This document shows positions 43,901-53,903 of a stretch of 64,000 nt of DNA, one piece after another (the stretch's first letter is position 1; each line of letters starts with the position of its first letter). Source of the DNA: Galeopsis tetrahit (Eukaryota; Streptophyta; Magnoliopsida; Lamiales; Lamiaceae); the NCBI GenBank assembly GCA_963675135.1, contig OY776120.1:20488001-20552000 (forward strand), given 5' to 3'. The notes below the pieces were generated by a model that searched no databases, was not told the DNA's origin, and saw only the letters and a program-made list of their open reading frames with translations. Made by a program: the position numbers and the translations under genes.

Positions 43901-45725
43901 AGCTTGCAAATTGCATCAAAAACTGCAACATCCATTGAGCAACAGTCAGAGAAGTTGGATACTTTGGTCAGGGAAGTTGGAAAAGCTCATGCTGCAACAA
44001 TAGACACCCTTGATGACCAAGGCAAAACTCTTGCCTCTGTGGAAATGAGGCTTACTGGTTCAGAGGAAGTAATCTTGCCAACACTGGATGCAAGGATTTG
44101 TGGTGTTGAAACTGGACTGCAAACAGTTTCAACAGAAGTAACAAAGGCAAAGGATGAGATGGTGAAGTTCACTAAATCTGTGAAGAAAGAGCAGCATGAC
44201 CTCAAGAATCTCTACAAGGACAATGTAAGAGCTCTAAGAAGGACAATAAAGGATGCTTTGAGGCAAAGGACAGCTGCTCAGAGAAAGAAGGCTGAAGAAT
44301 TGAAAGCGGCAATGGTGAAAGAGGCTGCAGAGAAGTTCACTGTTGAACTTATGGCCAAAGTGTCTGATCAAGTTGTGGCCAACCTCACTGATCAACTTCA
44401 GGCCAAACTTGATCAATCACTGAAAGCCACTTTGGATGCCATTGTTGCTCAAAAGATGAAACCTGTTCACACATTCTTAAGCATGGCAGATGACAAAATG
44501 CAAAACATTCACGATGAGAATGTTTATTTGCTGCAGGAGTTGAAGTCCCTCACTCATGCTCACTCACATCTCTCTGTCACTATGAGTGAATTGAAGCCCC
44601 AATGTTTTGATAATGCCAAAAAGGGGGAAAGAGAGAGAGAGCTAGGGCAAAGGGAACCTTGGTGATTGGTGAATCCAAATGAAAGGAGAAGGTCCCTGAT
44701 GTTGAGGAGGAGGCAGTAGAAGACATTGGGAAAGGCAAAGGCCCAATGAATATTGAAAACTTGACTGAAGAAGAGCAAATTCAAATTGCTGTCAAGGAAT
44801 CTATGATGTCAGCCATGGAAAGTCAGGCAAGGAGGCTTCAAAGGCCTGGTGGTGAGTCTGCAGGACTTGACCCCAAAGAGAAGGTTACTGAAGTAAGGGG
44901 GAAAGTGACAAGAGCTTCTGAAAGAAAGAGGAAGGAATTGCAAGCCTTCAATGAATTCCCAACCAGCCTGACTCTGCCATTGAAGAAGAATCAACTCCTG
45001 TAAGCAAATCCAAGAGGTTGAAGAAAGCAGTCAAGCTGCCTGTCATTGAAGAAGAAGAAGTTGAACAGGACAGAGAGCCTGAAGTTGCTGTGCCCAAGCT
45101 TGCTGATGATCCTTCTAAGCTGTTTGAAGAAGGATTTGGAAAGGATCCTGAGACACAAGAGAAGCTAGCTCTTCTAAGAGCTAAAGAGAGAATGGATCAG
45201 TTGGTTGAGGCCAACAAGGCAAGAGATGATAGGAGAGCAAACTTCAAAGCTCCAAGAAGGGGGGCTTCTTACAGAAGGCTCAAACCACAAATGCTGCAAA
45301 GATGGGACACTCAGTACCCTCACCATGATAAGTGGGTTCCAATCTCACTGAATGATGCATGGGAGGAGGCCAAGAGAAGTTTTGTATATGACTTTTATGT
45401 CATTGGGAAGTGGCTTGAAGAGAGTGTGGATGAAGTCTTTGTGCAGTTTATGTTTGAGAACCATAGGGACCTTTACCAAAAGCTGTTTGCAGCAGCTGAG
45501 ATGGAAAGAGTTGAATTCAAGGCCCCTGGTCCTATTCTGTACATGCCTCCTAAGTTTAATGGGAACTTAATTGATGAGGGAAAGATTCTGGAGGAGTTCA
45601 TCTCAATCATGAGGATGGAGAAGATGAAGCCTGGCCCTAAAGGAACCAACAAAGAGATCTGGGAATTGAAGAAAAGAGTATGGGCTCAATATGGCATTGC
45701 TCCTCAAGATGATGGAACCCTCTGA
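40968..45725 (+). pseudogene. Copia-2 extra ORF downstream of pol, broken
   Basis: A homolog of the Copia-1 extra ORF. The start ATG at 40968 precedes VLQWLREAGLEKFLG and FMAEFFAYLRWKG, matching the Copia-1 N-terminal block, then FTAEDLDASFGLP for ITRDILEVMLDLP. It is longer than in Copia-1, about 4.75 kb. A frameshift lies at about 41396-41423, an in-frame TAA at 41999-42001, a frameshift at about 44625-44665 (in a GA microsatellite) and another near 44990-45015. The middle is Pro/Ser/acidic. A coiled-coil region rich in Thr/Val/Lys runs about 43780-44450. The C-terminal part (45018-45725) has aromatic-rich WVPISLNDAWEEAKRSFVYD. No signal peptide or membrane segment is evident. Confidence 0.82.
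44618..44628 (+). other. Internal polypurine tract in Copia-2 extra ORF
   Basis: AAAAAGGGGGA encodes AKKGE at the comparable place to 22731 in Copia-1 and is identical to the terminal PPT. The adjoining GAGAGAGA run coincides with a frameshift. Confidence 0.6.
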
Positions 45726-46040
45726 TGGATAAGTTCACTTCTTTCCTATTTGCTTTTATGATTTTTATGATTGTTGTTATTTTGCAGTACTAGTCTAGTG
45801 AGTCCTTTTTAATTTTCTGATCTGTAATGCTCTTTGATTTATATAAAAGGATCACTATATTTCTATCAAGAGATAACAATTCATTATCTCAACTAACCTA
45901 TCATGACATATCATACTTGATTTATTGTGCTAACAGTTTCTTGCAGGCAAGTTGACCAGATCACTCTTCCTGAAGGTAAAGAATAGTATAAGTCAAGTTC
46001 CCTTTGTAATAGGTTTTGGCATCATCAAAAAGGGGGAAAT
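45726..46040 (+). other. Copia-2 3' untranslated region and PPT
   Basis: AT-rich sequence ending in AAAAAGGGGGAAA (46027-46039) before the 3' LTR. The preceding CATCATCAAAA is shared with Copia-1 (CTTCATCAAAA). Confidence 0.9.
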
Positions 46041-47566
46041 TGTTGGGAATAAAATGATTTTGATTTAGATACCAAAACCCCTGATTGATGATGTTCAGAT
46101 TAGTTGAGATATGCTCAAGTCTAAGTTCAGACAAGTTGTCTCAGAACACTTGAGTAAGTAGAATGCTTAAGTTAAAAATCTCAGAAATGTTGTGAGATCT
46201 TAGAGTTCAGAATAGTTGTCCAAAGCTGAATGTTAAGCAGTTTGATATGTATTAAGTCTCTAGGCCAAAGTTGCTGAATTTACAAGACAAGCTGACCAAG
46301 TGGACAACTGAGCTGAAGAGATCAAGAGTGTTAAGGCAATGCTCATAAATGCAAATCATGCCTGAACCAAGCATTGAAGACTTGAAGCATTAAAGAGTGA
46401 AGCATTGAATGAATGTTGGAACATTCTAAATTGCAGCAGGAATGTTCAGGGAACTTGTCCCATCTGACCGTTGGTTGAGTGTAGCTTCTGCCACAAATCA
46501 ACCTTGGGAAATGTGCATATTTGGAATCTGACACAAGTCTTCTCAGCCGCATTTTTCAGAAGTCAACACATTCATTCAAGCAACCATTGAAGAGGCCTTT
46601 TACACAGTGGATAAAAGGTTACCAAGCCTCATAGCCGTTTCAATGGTGCTGCAAATAGACATATTTGAATTGCTATCCCTCCAACGGTTAGTTGTTCAAA
46701 TTTGCCTATAAATACAGAAGTGATCAAAGGGATTCTGTATCCAACTACAAGCTATCAAACTATCATCAAGCTTTCAAAGGAAACCAAGTTGTTCTTTAGA
46801 ATCCCAAGTTTCCTGAATCACTTCATCTAGCTAAGCCAATCTTTGTAAACATCCAAAGCTTAGCATTGAGATATCCTAAGCCTTTACACTGTTCTTATTG
46901 TAAAGGATATCTCTACTAGTTGGAACCAAACCTCAAACCCTTATCTCATTTAGTGAAGAGAGTGTTTGTTGTAGAAGTGAGGAGTTAAGGACTGTTATTG
47001 TGAAACACAGTCTTAACTCAGAGAGATTGAGCACTAGGACTCAGATTATCCTAGGGATCAAAACACTAAGAGAGTGTTGTTGATCAGTGCACCTTGGCAC
47101 TATAAAACAAGCTAATTCCATTGTGAAGGAATTATCCTGTTCAATCAGGGAAAATGGATGTAGGAGCTTGAGTCTCTAAACCACTATAAACTTGTGTGCC
47201 ATTTACTCACTGCACTCTTTATTCACTTACATTATAACATATTTCAAAGAGCAAAACTCAGTAAGTCAAGAAAAACTGTTTTGGACAAAGTCCGTGATAA
47301 CTGTATTTTTCAGAAATCAACTTGGAGTATTTCTTTGAGTCAAAGGCCAACCACATTCCGCACTTAGCAACTCTTTTATATATTTAGCCAACTGATCACT
47401 TAATAGTAATCAGTAGGACAAGTATCTATCAAAGTTCCCACTCAGGCTAGTTGTGAGACAACTTGCCTAATAAGACCAGTTTGTCAAAAAGAAAAGAATT
47501 TGCATACACAAGTGCATTCCCCCCCCCCCCCCATACACTTGTGTTATACTCCACCAAGGACCAACA
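46041..47566 (+). repeat. Copia-2 3' LTR
   Basis: 1526 bp. It has the ~87-bp deletion relative to the 5' LTR, an expanded C-tract (13 or so C at 47520-47532) and many substitutions. TATA box at 46707-46714. TSD AACAA follows. Confidence 0.95.
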
Positions 47567-47571
47567 AACAA

Positions 47572-48374
47572 TATAATAAATTAATCAATAATATAGTAAT
47601 GAAATCAATAATTTCCTAATTTAATCAATAACATTTTACTAATTAAGTCAATAATTTCCTAATTTAATCAATAACAAGTTACTAATGAAATCAATAATTT
47701 ACCGAGTTAATTAATAATGACCTAATTTAAACAATAACAATAATTACTATATTAATCAACAACACCCCTACTTATAACAATAATTACTATTTTAATCAAC
47801 AATAATAACCTAGTTTAATCGACAATATAACCTAATTTAATTATTTGATAATAAACTAATTTAATTATCAAAACACATTAATTCTTCTCAATGTTAACTA
47901 TAAACATATCGTACATGCACTAACTAGATAATTAAATATTTAAAACTTACCAACAAGTACCAATTATGTATTAATTAAATAAACAAAATATATAACAATC
48001 TAACGTAAAAAATAATAAATTTATAAAGAACTACACTATATATAACACGAACAATTAATTACAATTAACCAATAAAAAACATCCTAATAATTAACCAATA
48101 AATTTATAAAGAACTACACTATACATATTCATTAACTACGTACGTACATGCAATTTTATAATAATTAACATGAAATGTACAATAATACAATAACTTAATT
48201 AAAATTAATTAATAATTTATAAAACGTACCGTTTAAATTAAGAAGACTGAAGTAGATGATCGGAATGCTCTTCGTCTTTCAATCCACGCACGAGAAATCC
48301 AATCCACGAACGGAGGAAAGTGAAATTTTTTTCCCTTGTTAGGCCTACTGCCTCTCGGCAGTTAATATAAAAAA
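47572..48374. other. AT-rich 5' region of CACTA B
   Basis: TTTAATCAATAATTTCCTAA-like blocks recur (47575-47720). Non-coding. The less AT-rich piece at about 48240-48350 lies upstream of the minus-strand genes and may hold their promoter and 5' UTR. No TATA box could be fixed. Confidence 0.45.
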
Positions 48375-48668
48375 AAATTGCTACCGACGGAAATTTCCGT
48401 CGGTAGCACACGAATATTTATGTACGCGTCTTTTGAGGGGTTTATGGGGCGGTGGAGTAAAAGCGGGTCGGTTACCGATGGAATCTTCCGTCGGTAATCG
48501 AAATTTGAATTGCCGACGGAATATTCCGTCGGGAAGTGGGCCGAAAACGGCGTCGTTTCACTTTCATCCTATATTCCATCGGAACGTCCTGCCTCCAAAA
48601 GATATCCTCTTGTCGCAATATTCCGTCGGTAAACTTCCGTCAGCAAATCCCGTTTTTTTTTTGTAGTG
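48375..48668. repeat. CACTA B right subterminal repeats and terminus
   Basis: Palindromic CCGACGGAAATTTCCGTCGG-type blocks at about 48382, 48475, 48513 and 48617. A 28-bp insert identical to the flanking LINE (48589-48616) lies among them. It ends in TTTTTTTTTGTAGTG at 48668. Confidence 0.82.
48589..48616. repeat. 28-bp segment identical to flanking LINE sequence
   Basis: The 28 bases are identical, in the same orientation, to 48726-48753 in the LINE ORF2 (where they encode DKRISFGGR on the minus strand). They lie in the transposon, 52 bases from its end and between two CCGACGGAA-type blocks. See findings. Confidence 0.85.
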
Positions 48669-48672
48669 AATA

Positions 48673-49818
48673 GAAGTAGGTAATAAATGGGTATCGAAAT
48701 TAGGACAACATTAATCAGGACAGTTCTGCCTCCAAAAGATATCCTCTTGTCGCTCTAAACTTTTAACTTATTTTTCATTTTCAGAACTACACCTAGCCAT
48801 GTTTCCGAACTACGCTAATTTATACCCACTTGAATTCCAAGGTATTTCATAGGCCAACTTCCAACTGAACATCCGAGTGAGGCGGCCATTTCTCGCAGGG
48901 TCTGATCATTCACCTTAACCCCATACAATCAGCATTTTGAAAAGTTTACTCGAAGGCTAGAGGGTAATTTAAAATTGACAAGAATGCCCTTTAAAGCCCA
49001 AGCGTTCTCGATTCTTGCTTGCCCCATGATAACAGTATCATCCACGGACTGCAAATGAGAGATACTAATCGGGTTTCTCCCAACTGAAGCAATAAATAGG
49101 CCCGACTCAATTGCTTTATAAATCATGGTTCTTAAAGCTTCATCTGCAATGAGGAAGAGCAAGGGAGAGAGAGCATGAAATTCCTTGGTTGGACTTCCAT
49201 ATACAAGGACCGAAACTGTGGCGCTAGTAACATTCTCCATTATCCAATGTCTCCACTAATTGGGGCAGAAACCCATCTGTTCCATCATTAAATCGAGGAA
49301 AGCCCATCCTACTGAGTCAAAGGTCTTTGCAAATCAACTTTGAAGAATAGCCTCTCTTGCTTAGATTTCTTTGCTTCTTTAATTACCTTGTTGAGCACCA
49401 ACACCCCGTCTAGAATTTGCCTGCCTTGTATAAACACGGTTTGGTTTTCAGAAATTAAGGACTCCATCACTTTTCTAAGTCTTCAAACAAGAACCTTAGT
49501 CGCCACTTTGTATGGACAAGTAATCGTTGATATAGGGCGGAAGTCGTTGATGCTTGAAGCTGCATGTTTCTTGGGGTCAAGAGCGATGAACGATGGATTG
49601 AAACCATGTATAAATCTTCCGTGAAGATGAAAGTCAGCGATGAGTTTCAGGAAATCCGCTTTTAGGAGATTCCAATTATCTTTTTATGAAAGCGAAGGTG
49701 TAGCTGTCCGGATCTGGGCTTTTCGTCTCATAACTTAAATATGTTCGCATTGCTTGAAAATCTAGAGGGTCAATGGGAGTGTATTTGTTTGACACTGGTA
49801 CGTTTGTCGAAAATTAAA
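48673..49818 (-). pseudogene. L1-type LINE ORF2 reverse transcriptase, fragment
   Basis: The minus strand from about 49790 reads PDPDSYTFAFIKR, LIADFHLHGRF, SSINDFRPIST, LRKVMESLISENQTVFIQGR QILDGVLVLNKVI and FKVDL. It then reads SPLLFLIADEALR, ISHLQSVDDTVIM and LRVNFSKC, and ends in MKYLGIQVGI and DKRISFGGRTVLINVVL. These are the successive RT blocks of plant L1 elements. The catalytic box is SVDD where FADD is usual. Stops, frameshifts and an internal loss between the palm blocks (about 49240-49300 and before ALSPLLF) make it a fossil. It continues at 27993-27713 on the far side of CACTA B. Confidence 0.9.
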
Positions 49819-50101
49819 CTCCCTCTGTCCTATAGAAATTTGCACAATTTCTATATATGAATGTTCCATACCAATTTGTACACTCCATAAAAGGAAATAT
49901 TGTCATAACCCTCACCCTCAAAATATACACATATTTACCCATTTGTCATTACTTTTTCACAATCAATCTACCTTTTACTTTACTTTATTCATAAAAGTTT
50001 ACAAAACTACCCCTCAAAACATCACTCATTACACTTTTTCTTACACATTTATTAAAATGTGTGCCATCCCAAGGGTGCAAGTTCCTCTGGGACGGAGGGA
50101 G
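49819..50101. mobile_element. Stowaway-like MITE upstream of the LINE fragment
   Basis: The left end CTCCCTCTGTCCTATAGAAA pairs with the right end TTCCTCTGGGACGGAGGGAG, flanked by TAAA (49815-49818 and 50102-50105). The length is 283 bp, with no coding capacity. The family is Tc1/mariner by its CTCCCTC ends. The 4-base direct repeat leaves the exact TSD (TA or TAAA) open. Confidence 0.78.
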
Positions 50102-50240
50102 TAAATAATTGTTTTTTGAGATTTCTAAGATTTTTTTAAAATTTTTAATTTTTTTTTTTTTGGATGAAGTTGACCATTTAAAGTAGTGGTGACGACGACT
50201 GCAATTAGGGTTATGGTTTAAATGCTGAAAGGGGAGTGCA

Positions 50241-50769
50241 TGATGGAGATGAAGCCGCAATCCTATTCTTGGACAAGTTTGACCGACTCTTAATTCACTA
50301 CAAGAAAAATGACTTTTAGTGACAAAATTCATGTCATTATAACTTCTCTAGCTAAAAGTCCTTAGTGACGGTAATTGACTTTTAGTGAGAGGTCCTGTCA
50401 TTAATTCTCAAATTCATGTCACTAAAGACTTTTAGCTAGAGAAGTAATAGTGAGAGGATGCTGTCACTAAAAATCAGTTTTCTTGTAGTGATTGATAAAA
50501 CCGATCACATGAATCCAGTTAATTGCTCAGACTCAAATTAATTATATATCTTCTTAATTAAGTCTCTTTGATTGTTGTGTTATTTAAGAATCAAGACTTT
50601 TATTTAATGCCTAGATCAGAAGTGGCACTGTAATCGACATATTGATTATTGATATTAAGAATATTGGGTTGAAACCCCTTTGATCGAGTGATCTTCCTGA
50701 GTCTACGTAGTACCATATGGATAAACTCTTTTATCCATTCTGTGTTGTTTTACTTTCGTTGCTGCATCA
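50241..50769 (+). repeat. Gypsy G 5' LTR (with MITE insertion)
   Basis: Without the MITE and its TSD it is about 331 bp, against 317 bp for the 3' LTR. It ends in TTTCGTTGCTGCATCA. Many differences between the LTRs indicate an old insertion. Confidence 0.88.
50296..50490. mobile_element. CACTA-derived MITE (195 bp)
   Basis: The ends are CACTACAAGAAAAATGACTT and CAGTTTTCTTGTAGTG, flanked by ATT (50293-50295 and 50491-50493). The interior is largely self-complementary: GACTTTTAG blocks pair, and AACTTCTCTAGCTAAAAGTC at about 50341 pairs with GACTTTTAGCTAGAGAAGT at about 50430. A deletion-derived miniature CACTA. Non-coding. Confidence 0.9.
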
Positions 50770-50771
50770 AC

Positions 50772-50784
50772 TGGTATCCGAGCG
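50772..50784 (+). other. Primer binding site of Gypsy G
   Basis: TGGTATCCGAGCG two bases after the 5' LTR, a one-base variant of the Met-tRNA-type PBS. Confidence 0.8.
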
Positions 50785-51110
50785 TTATCATGTCCCAAAG
50801 GTTAGCGACGAGGTAGTGGTATCAAGGATCATGATTCCGACAATGTGATACCGAAGAATTTTACAAATTTTTAGCACACATTGACTTATCTGAAATGCAA
50901 GACCAGTTGGTTTCACGATATATTGGGGCCTGCAACTGAATTTTCAGGACACCCTCAACTTGTTCTCCTCAAGATCTATTTCCGAGGCACACCAATCTGC
51001 AGTTCTTTTGGAAAACCAATTGGCACGTCGTTCGCATGCACCACCGCGAACCCTTCAATTGTCGCCAACTCCGGCCCATCGCGCTCCCAAGGTTGAAAAT
51101 ATCGGTATTG
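50785..51110 (+). pseudogene. gag: Gypsy G gag fragment
   Basis: It reads WGLQLNFQDTLNLFSSRSIS and then EAHQSAVLLENQLARR, the end of the Ty3/Gypsy retrotransposon gag domain (usual form YxxGLxxxIQDxLxxF...A...A...E). A one-base shift separates this from the preceding RYIG. The front of gag is missing, since only about 120 bases lie between the PBS and this block. A proline/serine stretch (RTLQLSPTPAHRAPKVEN) follows, until the sequence is broken at about 51110 by the ATATCG repeat and LTR-like insert. Gag resumes at about 57886. Confidence 0.75.
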
Positions 51111-51999
51111 TTGGAAATATCGAGACCTTAATGATTCGAGTGGAATTTGCACGTTTTTAATGCACATGTGAAGCTCATTTTTCTTGTGATTTCGTTTCTT
51201 TATTGGTCAACTATTGATGTTTTGGTCAAAATAAGAGAAATGTAGTGTTTTTTGTCAATTTTGTAGGAAAAAAGAGGATTTGGGGAGCAAAACACATACG
51301 ACATATCACTGGACCAAAGAGAGAATTGCACCATTGGGTTCGTCTTGAAAAATGGAGTGGAATGAAAAAAATAATCGAGTCAATCGAATGTCAGAAGCTC
51401 AAGATATGAAGGGACGAAGAAGGAGGATGAAATTGGAACATGGGCCGACTTGGGCCGGGTGTGTCGACCCGGCCACACTTCTGTACACCCACTTTTTTAT
51501 TAGTTCACGCCTCTTATTTTTTTTGTTTTTTTTCACTTCCTCTCGGCTTTTGGCCGAGCGATTCCACCCGGGTGACTTGACCCGGTCGTGACCAGTTCAA
51601 ACTGTTTTGGCCAAGTTTACTCGGCCAACTCGCCCGAGTTGACCCATTTTCGGTGGTTTTAGTGTATTTTCTCCATTTTTGTGGGATCTAAGTGCGAAAC
51701 TCGTTTCCAAACCCTACCCCAAGACTATATATACACTATTTTCAGATTTTTGGTGATTCATTACACCCTTATACAAGAAACTCTCACACAATCACACATA
51801 TATATATACATGGAGGTATTCATCATCCCCTTCTTCCATTCTCATCAATTTGGAGTAGAATTTGGAGCCAAAATCATGGAATTGCTAACTCCCATCATCC
51901 TTTAGACTAAGCTTCCTCTTTCCCTTAATTTTTATTTGCTTTTATCATTGAATGTTGTAGTAGTTTGATTATGTTGGTGATTAGCTAGAACACTCACTA

Positions 52000-52560
52000 C
52001 AAGAAAACTGCAATTTAGCCGCGAAAAAAATTGTCGCTAATTCTAATATTTTCGTCGCTAACGTGAGTTAGCGATGAAATAATTTTGTCGTGGGAATTGT
52101 TTCTATACACCCGTCGCTAACGTGTTTGTAACAAAAAAATTAATTTTGTCGCAAATATTAGCGATGAAAATTTGAGTTTCATCGCAAAATATTAGCGACG
52201 AAAATATGAGTTTCATCGCAAAATTTTTGCGAGGAAAATCAAACATTTGTCGCAAACACGTTAGCGACGGGTGTATAGCAACAAATCCCGTGACGAAATT
52301 ATATCATCGATAACTCACACTAGCGACGAAAATATTAGAATTAGCGACAAATTTTTTCGTGTCTAAAATAGTAGCTCCTTACTTCGTGGCTAATTTTTTG
52401 CAATAAATATTTTATTTTCGTTGCAAAATGTTAGCGATGAAACCCATATTTTTGGCTATGGATATCCGATTTACGAATTGTTCTCTAAACCCACTTCCGC
52501 ACTCGACCAACCCGACCCGCACCCACACCCAACCCGCATAACCCCTCCCTATTTTATTTA
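52000..52560. repeat. CACTA E left subterminal inverted repeats and C-rich tract
   Basis: Repeated TTAGCGACGAAAAT, ATTTCATCGC and TTGTCGCTAA blocks form palindromes, followed by ACCAACCCGACCCGCACCC (C-rich, about 52503). It closely parallels 60790-61163 and 60590-60780 of F in reverse. Confidence 0.8.
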
Positions 52561-52574
52561 AATGACTATTTATT

Positions 52575-52665
52575 TGGTCTTTGTGGGAATTTATCCTGGG
52601 TGGATGGGCGCCCATAGCTGGGCGCCAACCACTCGGACAAACAACTCTTTGGTTTAGTTTTTAAT
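52575..52665 (-). other. tRNA-like segment in CACTA E
   Basis: On the minus strand TTGTCCGAGTGGTTGGCGCC is an A-box form, followed by the perfect hairpin GGCGCCCAGCTATGGGCGCC. A decayed B-box position reads GGATAAATTCCC. It is followed by ATTTAAATAAAAT. The same segment is in F (60485-60560), A and B. Confidence 0.6.
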
Positions 52666-53023
52666 ATTAATTATATTTGTATTCAATTGTTACTAATTTA
52701 GTTAATTTTACTCATTTAATTAATTTATTTCACATATATTAATTGATTAATTTTTAACTTGTAACAATTATATATATATATATATATTGTAATTTTCTTA
52801 AATAATTTCAATTGTAAAAAATCAATGTTACTTTAACAATTCCAAAACAATAATAAATATTACATCCAATCTTCATCCTCTCATCTTTATGTCCATCTTC
52901 ATTTGCATCATCATATTTATAAATATTTTTATAAACATTCAAACTGATTTATAAGACACAAAATTTTGGAGAATTATTAAACATTTAAACCTATTTTCTA
53001 GATTTAATATGCATAGTTGAAGT

Positions 53024-53570
53024 TAGGGGTGTAAACGAGCCGAGTCGAGCCGAGTAGTGCTGAGCTCGAAACTCGACTTGACTCGACTCGGTCGAGCCTA
53101 AAATTTTATTGATCGAGCTCGACTCGATAAGAAATTCGATAAACTCGAGCTCGGCTCGACTCGACTCGATTATCTATATAATTTTTAAAATTAATTGTAA
53201 AATATATTTTTCTAAAATAAACTCGAGCTCGACTCAGCTCGGCTCGTCTCGATTTTCTATATAATTTTCAAAATTAATTGTAAAATATATTTTTTCTAAA
53301 ATAAACTCGAGCTCGACTCGGCTCGACTCGACTCGATTACTTGTATATAAATATAAATAATATATTAATGGCAAAATACTAAATATTGTTCAAGCTCGAT
53401 TAGGCTCGCGAGCCTTTCGAGCTGAGTATTTATGAGCTTGAACTCTAACTCGGTAACTACGCGAGTAGCTCGAAACTCGACTCGACTCGATTAACTTCGA
53501 GTCGATTTCGATCTTTTTTCGAGTTGAGCACGAGTAGCTCACGAGTTGACTCGGCTCACTTACGCCCCTA
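53024..53570. mobile_element. hAT-type MITE in CACTA E
   Basis: 547 bp, with ends TAGGGGTGTAAACGAGCC and GGCTCACTTACGCCCCTA (near-perfect inverted repeats). It has the perfect 8-bp TSD GTTGAAGT (53016-53023 and 53571-53578), as expected for hAT. The interior is a dense run of GACTCGACTCG and GAGCTCG blocks. It contains an internal near-duplication (around 53165 and 53270, TATATAATTTTxAAAATTAA). Confidence 0.88.
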
Positions 53571-53717
53571 GTTGAAGTAGTAATCTTCTCTCATGTTTAG
53601 TAGAAATAACAACAAATAATTAATGTAATCAAGAAAACAGAAAAATATAAAACAAATTATACATCATGAAATCAAGAAATTATACTCCAAAATAAATCAA
53701 ACAAAAAACTTAATATG
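53571..53717. other. CACTA E interior, non-coding
   Basis: AT-rich sequence between the hAT MITE and the transposase-associated exon. Confidence 0.4.
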
Positions 53718-53903
53718 TCAAATTAAGCAAGGACACCTAATTTTTCCTTCCCAAATCGAATTCAGATTACTAGTGGAAGCTTCAATATATTCATTTACTC
53801 CACTAATAAATTCGGTGTTCATAATCCCATGTATCGTCAATCTTGGACCATACATCCAACTACGACTTGAATAATTCATGTCAATCACCTTCATCTTTTT
53901 CAT
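53718..53903 (-). pseudogene. Transposase-associated exon of CACTA E
   Basis: It reads RSWMYGPRLTIHGIMNTEFI and ends IRCPC, the same domain as in CACTA A (RWMYxxPRL...IRCPC). Only this N-terminal exon of TNP2 remains. The next bases are non-coding and the catalytic core, DUF4218 and DUF4216 are gone. It lies on the minus strand, so E's 5' end is on the right. Confidence 0.75.

Larger units (their letters stand above)
32689..47566 (+). mobile_element. Copia-2: older Sirevirus-like Ty1/Copia element inside CACTA B
   Basis: The LTRs are 1613 and 1526 bp (TGTTGGG to CCAACA), flanked by the TSD AACAA (32684-32688 and 47567-47571). A PBS, gag, pol, extra ORF and PPT are present in the same order as in Copia-1. 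The coding parts are clearly homologous to Copia-1 at the protein level, but the LTRs are unrelated except at their tips. The LTRs differ by more than twenty substitutions by eye plus an ~87-bp deletion, so this insertion is older than Copia-1. Stops and frameshifts are spread through all three coding regions. Confidence 0.95.
27997..48668 (-). mobile_element. CACTA B, interrupted by Copia-2
   Basis: The left end CACTACAAAAAACACACG (27997) and the right end TTTTTTTTTTGTAGTG (48668) form a roughly 12-bp TIR. The 3-bp duplication ATA occurs at 27994-27996 and 48670-48672, one extra base from the right end. Both ends have CCGACGGAA palindromes. Genes run on the minus strand: a Ptta-like gene, then an N-terminally truncated TNP2/DUF4218/DUF4216 gene. 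Removing Copia-2 leaves about 5.8 kb. It lies within the LINE ORF2, whose two parts read continuously across it. Confidence 0.85.

Noticed and set aside
51681..51910. Two overlapping 72-74 codon frames
   Set aside because: They lie in the promoter-like part of the probable solo LTR and have no family resemblance.
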